From contig WBMZ01003335.1 in NCBI GenBank assembly GCA_013400975.1, positions 62,001 to 126,000 on the forward strand: a stretch of 64,000 nt of DNA, given 5' to 3'. Position numbers and translations under genes: made by a program. The stretch's first letter is position 1; each line of letters begins with the position of its first letter. Of this stretch, positions 58,871 to 64,000 are shown piece after piece. The DNA comes from Atrichornis clamosus (taxonomy: Eukaryota > Chordata > Aves > Passeriformes > Menuridae). The notes under the pieces are model-generated. The model ran no database searches. It was not told where the DNA came from and saw only the letters and a program-made list of their open reading frames with translations.

Positions 58871-61800
58871 CAAGGACTCTAATCCCTTGCACCTTAGGGG
58901 TTGTTAGGGCTCCTTTTGAACACCTGTGACAGAGCTAAAGGCTTGCTATTTCCTTGCAGCACCAACAGGAGAGAGTGATGCTAATTCACTTGGCTGGGTG
59001 GTGTCAGAGATCCTCAAGAGCTCAGCCCTGAGGTGTCGATGGCCTTGGCAGCCCCTCCCCAGGGACCAGTAAGTGCTCTCTGAACGTAGCCAGCCATGCC
59101 TCATGCAGCAGCTCACCAGCAGCCTTCAAACTGGGATTCCTCCTGTTTATGTAGCATTTCCTTTTCTCCCTTTACCTCAGCTTTCCGCCCTCTGAAGTAG
59201 AAATGTCTATTTAGACGAGCATTTCAGAAAAGGACCATCACATGTGTGTGTCCAGCCTCCTTAATTATTAACTGCTCACTTCCAATAGTCATAATTTGGA
59301 GTAGAGCTTAGGTGAACAAAATCAGGGTTCTCAGAGAACTTCTATTAAATAAGTAAATCAAAATTGTAGGTCAGAACATCAGCAAACCTGGGAATTCGGG
59401 AAAAAGTCGCAGAAGCTCAGGTGGACCCCCAGTGGAAGCAGTCAGGCTCCTTTCTTATGGTATTTTCCACCTAGCGAATTAAATGGCTGTGCTTTTTGTT
59501 AAAGCTAAAAGAAATAGCACGTGTGTTGTTAATATGAAATATTATGATAAAATCTGATTTTAAAACCTACAAAGGGGCTTCTTTTCCTGGATATTTGAAA
59601 ACAGTTATAGATCATTTCAAACATTCCAGAGGATCAGGAAAAAGGTTCGGTGGTCCCAAGCACACCCTAAAGAGCATTACTTATCAAACAGTATTTGGGA
59701 AACAGATAAATATCTAAGAAGTTTATGACCTAACTCTTTGCATTAGCAATTAATGCCCATATATTTGATTTTTAATTTTCCATCTAAGAAAAGTATGTTT
59801 AACTTTGAGAACACAGAACAATCTAGTGCAATAATTTCTATTTAAATGATATTTACCTGCACATCCTAATAAAAATACTGTTTCTAACCTCACGTATCAG
59901 AAACACAGGACAAGAGAACCCAGGTAAGAGTTAGAAAATTATCTGTATTTCAATGGTTTTATACCAACCACGTATTTCAAAGCAAATGAATGCAACACCA
60001 GGTGAGACAGACTGAGCATCCTGTGTATAAACACAGCTGAAAAGGTTGGTCTAAGTCAAGTGATTTTTCTCAGCTTTGGACCTTCTCCAGTTTTCAGGGG
60101 GGCACAGACTCCTAGACAGCAAATAGACACCTCTCATTTTTCTCCATGATCTTCCTGGGATGGCTTAGGCAGTGCCCAGAGACCACTCCTCCTCTCTGCT
60201 ACTTGTGATTAAACTCCTGGAAAAATGCAAGATTACCCAAAGTGTATTGTCCCTGACAGAGGAAATTGTAAAAATACAGTTTAAATGGCACTGGAAACTC
60301 CTTATGTGAGAGAAACTTCATATTCAGTGTAGGTGATTTATTGAGGTGTTTCTGACCTTGGGTAGGGAAAGACATAATTGTTTCAAACAAATTAAGTTTA
60401 ATATTTCTGCACAGTGTTCTGTATTCACAAACACCGGAGCCTCTAAGACATACACAAGGTAAATTATGTGAAAATACAAAAATCAGTCGTTGCACATACT
60501 GATAAATAAATGCATTTACTCCAGAATACCAAAGAGTTTCTTTAAAAAATTTAATTTGTAAAAGCACATTCTTGCAGGTTTATCTAAAACTCTCTATAGG
60601 TGTGAACAAAAAGGAAATGCCTGACTACTCGAAACAGGCCAAGACAGTCTTGTGTGCAAACAAGCACGACATGTTACAGCTACTGTGAAAAAACATGTCT
60701 GGTTAAGTATTAGTTAACATGATTAGGTCATTTTTTTGTCCATTTTGATATACTCCACTCTTTAAACCCCATATAATATAAAGGAAATATAGACCATAAC
60801 ATATTCAAATTCTACTGTATAACATTGGTTTTTTTAAGAAAGGCAAAGAGATGAATTAGAAAAAGTTGACTGTGAGAATAAAAAAAAATAAAAATAAAAA
60901 AAATCTAAAACTGCTCTTTCACTTTATGGGGACAGAAACATTCATGTAGGAAATTTTCTACTTCTTGAAGTAAACAAGTCAGAAACAAAGGTTATTTTTC
61001 TTTACAGGCAGATATAGTCTCAACATATTCTAAAATGGGTATTTCTACAGCTGCTCCCAAACACTTTCAGACTGTCATTAGTTGGTGAAGACAGTGTTGG
61101 AAAGTACAAAATCAGCTCAGCATCTACTAGGAACTCAGAATAACCACCTCAAAAGTCTGTACTTTCTAAGATACTTTAAAAGTGCAACAAATTAGAATAC
61201 ATCCTCCACAGACATTTTTTATTTTGTTTCCCTGCTCTTGAGTGTAAGAAATTGTTCAAAAAGGAGAAAAAAAGGCCCCAGTCTTGTGATCATGGGGTAG
61301 AGGTTGACTCACTGCATGGATCAATCTCACTGAAAAGTCAGCTCAAAGGAAAAGCAGATGGCTCTCTGTAATAGATACAGACACTCACGTGGAAAGCATA
61401 AGAGAGAACAACTTCTTTTACTTTCCGACATAAAAAAAAATCATTCAAAATTATTTTAAAAGAAATTTCAAATAACTGAGTCTTTTAGAGATATTTTGGA
61501 ATAATTAACACCAAGGCAAATAATACCAAGGTTTATGCTGTCACTGTGAACAGAAAGGAAAGAAGATACCACCAAAAGAGGTTTTTTAAGACTATATCCA
61601 TACTTATATGTGTGTGTGCACAGATGTTTGCACATCTAAACCTGGAAGATGTTGGGAAAGTTATAAATTAAACCCACCCCACCCTTAATACTGAGAATCC
61701 TGCTGTGCTGGGTATGTGTGTATGCCCCCTTTATGGTTTGTATACAACTGTCAGATGACCTCATTTTCCAGTCACTGAGCAGAGGATTTTAATGTGAAGC

Positions 61801-64000
61801 AAACAGTTTCAATCACAAGAGAAGATTTTTACACTCATAAGATACTACTAGTAAAATTAATAAAGCTCCAGTATTTGTCTTTTTCATACATGTTTTCCAG
61901 TGAGCCACTGTAAGAGGTTTGTTTCTTACAGACTTTGTTTCTTAGGGAAACTCCCCGTATGATTTGCTAGTTCTTGTGCAGGTTCAGTTATGCCCTATTT
62001 TATCCCTTAAATCATGGGCAAGCTTTTGTTTTCCTAAATGCCCCTGTGTAATTGCAGTAATGACATCAATCAATTTGATGGCATGTTTAATGGAAAAGGA
62101 CAACTCCTTCACCAATGGGCATTCTAGATCCCTCTTTGGGTGTCAACAAGTCTTCATGGGGTGTATGTAAGAGCAAACCTTGGCCTCCCTTCCAAGTCCA
62201 ATTTTCTGAAATACTCATGCCAGCAATGCCCAGTTTTTGTGACACAGCTAAGCCCACTCTTACACAAAGACAGACAGAAGACAGGAGGACTCTGGCAGGG
62301 ACACACAAGTTTGGCATTACGGAGACACAACAGAAGTTAGAAAGGAACACACAGTTACACCAGCAGGCTTGGGATTAGGCCTGAAATAGAAATAAATGGG
62401 TGAAAATGACATCATGGAGAAGTCTGCACATAAATCAAGCTGTTCAGAAGAGAAATAAGTGGCGTGGGCAGAGTTGTTTCCAATATAACTCCAAACAAGC
62501 AGTGACCATCAGTCTATCACTGACCACTGAAATGCACGGCTCACTCTAAGCGATGCCAAGCACTGTGCCAATTCTCCGGCAAGGAATCACCCTCCAGCCG
62601 TTCCCCAGCACATCCTACTGCCTCGCCTGCACGCTGGGCTTCCTCCACATCTGCAAATGCAGCTTGTTTGCACTTCGGTTTGCTTCTCTGTAACTCCACT
62701 CCTTGGATTCTGGGCTGCTTTTTTCTGGGCTTAGGGCTCGAGAAAATGCAAGTATGACAAAAAGGTGTTATCTTCTTAAATGCGATGCAAACATACGGGA
62801 AGTCGAAATAACTTAAAGAGCCACAGGTCCCAGTTTGTGCCTTCAGGAGGAGCTCTTTCTTCAGTATTGGGAGAGCTGTAATTTAATGGCTTCGGTGCAG
62901 CATTTCCTTTGCTAAGCTTCCAGGCACGCGTTTGCAGCCGTGTCCTCTGACTGGTGACAGACACACAAGGTAGGGGACAGCACACGGGGACAAACATGCA
63001 GTGTGACAGAGCAGGGTGACCGTGAGCGCGTGAGAGCTGCACTGCTCAGTGATAAACCCGTCCGTAAGGAACCCGCTCTGCGGGCTTTTCTGATATGGTG
63101 GCTGCTTGCATGAATGCTAAGAGAGGCTCTCATCCTCCAGATCCAGGCAGATATAAATGAAGAAGAAAAAGAGAAAGGAAGATTATTTTCTGAGAAACAA
63201 GCATCCCTCTGGTGGGCACTGTAAAAATAAACCTAGCTATACTGGCATAGTTTACGTCACGCTCCTAGCATCAAGCTCTGCTGTACTAATAAAGCAGCTG
63301 CTTTCAGCATACGGTCCCCAGCTCCCTGGCATCCACAAAATCCCATGAAGAAAGCACACTGTTGTCAGGAAGCTTAAATTCAGCACACAGGTGGCAATAA
63401 ATCAGAGTGCTGGAAACTACTGCAGTAGGAAAAGAGGATGTCAGAAACGTGGCCTGTAGCGTGCAGGTGCTGGGCTTTGAGGTACAATTCAAGCAGCCAA
63501 GGGTTAGAAATGTGGTACAGGAAGTCCTAAGTGCCACCCTGAGAGTGCAGAGGGGTGAATCCTTTGACATGTGTTCACCACTGTCTTGGTCAGAAACCTG
63601 TTCAGCACTTTAAAATTCACCAGTGACCTGGAACTGTGCCATGTGCTGAATATCCAGGTGGAGGATTATGCAACCAGAGTTGAAGGCCACCCTATTTCCA
63701 AATGAGAACATATACACAGGGATTTAACACACTTTAATTCACAGACATTGACTTTATAGAGGTTTCACTGACTTAGTGTTCTGGAGTGTCCCCATATGAA
63801 AAAAACCTGTACATGTTTCAAATGAGAGAAAGTTATAGATGGGGAAAGAAAAAATAATCAGGGAGCTTAAAGCAAAACAAGGAAATTGCAGCAACACAGA
63901 TTACCAAGAAGCTGAAAAGCATCTACCACCTGCAAGAAAGTATTTGAAGTGATACCAAATAGGAATTCATCGTTGTGGACTTGTGCAATGTAGTCCAAAA
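58871..64000. other. AT-rich non-coding DNA, no gene recognised
   Basis: No exon, RNA gene or mobile element was recognised on either strand. The plus strand is A-rich over much of 59300-62000, so a minus-strand transcript would be U-rich, as long 3' UTRs often are. In mammals TUB lies beyond RIC3 in the opposite direction, so this could be TUB 3' UTR. I found no sequence encoding the conserved Tubby C-terminus, so that remains a hypothesis. Confidence 0.45.

Noticed and set aside
58871..64000. Search for the Tubby C-terminal exon on the minus strand
   Set aside because: No sequence matching the conserved Tubby C-terminus was found, so no TUB coding feature is called.
1..64000. CRISPR arrays, operons, tRNA or rRNA genes
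   Set aside because: No regularly spaced repeats, no tRNA B-box plus cloverleaf that I could see, and the window is vertebrate nuclear DNA.

Overview
The window is vertebrate nuclear DNA, very probably from a bird. It is mostly AT-rich non-coding sequence with few interspersed repeats. Those I recognise are all CR1 LINE fragments, the dominant bird retrotransposon, several still carrying the CR1 3' tail (ATTCTGTGATT or similar). There is one spliced gene with canonical GT-AG introns. No bacterial, plasmid or phage features are present. CR1 also occurs in reptiles, so bird is an inference from the low repeat load and short introns.

Layout: 1-37661 is a long stretch in which I recognise no protein-coding gene. 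It holds a 5-N assembly gap (15079-15083), two CR1 copies, simple repeats, a strong G-quadruplex motif and several AT-rich blocks dense in homeodomain, SOX or octamer-like motifs that look like candidate conserved regulatory DNA. 37662-38170 is a CR1 copy running directly into a CpG-rich promoter. 38171-55123 is RIC3 on the plus strand in six coding exons. 55124-58900 holds the RIC3 3' flank, an imperfect two-copy tandem repeat with a polypurine expansion, another CR1 piece and an unexplained GC-rich block. 58900-64000 is AT-rich with no coding sequence I can recognise.

The one confident gene, RIC3, encodes an endoplasmic-reticulum chaperone that promotes folding and assembly of nicotinic acetylcholine receptors (notably alpha7) and 5-HT3 receptors. 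The exons join in phase into a 387-residue protein, or 386 with an alternative NAGNAG acceptor. It has an N-terminal hydrophobic segment, a Gly-rich linker, a second transmembrane segment, a coiled coil and an acidic C-terminal tail. As I recall the mammalian locus, RIC3 lies between LMO1 (upstream, same strand) and TUB (downstream, convergent). That predicts LMO1 regulatory DNA to the left and possibly the TUB 3' UTR on the minus strand to the right, but I found no exon of either.

I found no convincing undescribed system. The items most worth a second look are the CR1 fused to the RIC3 promoter with an open reading path into the gene, the NAGNAG exon, the duplicated sequence around the gap, the tandem repeat at 56426-56930, and the possible coding relic near 58500-58800.
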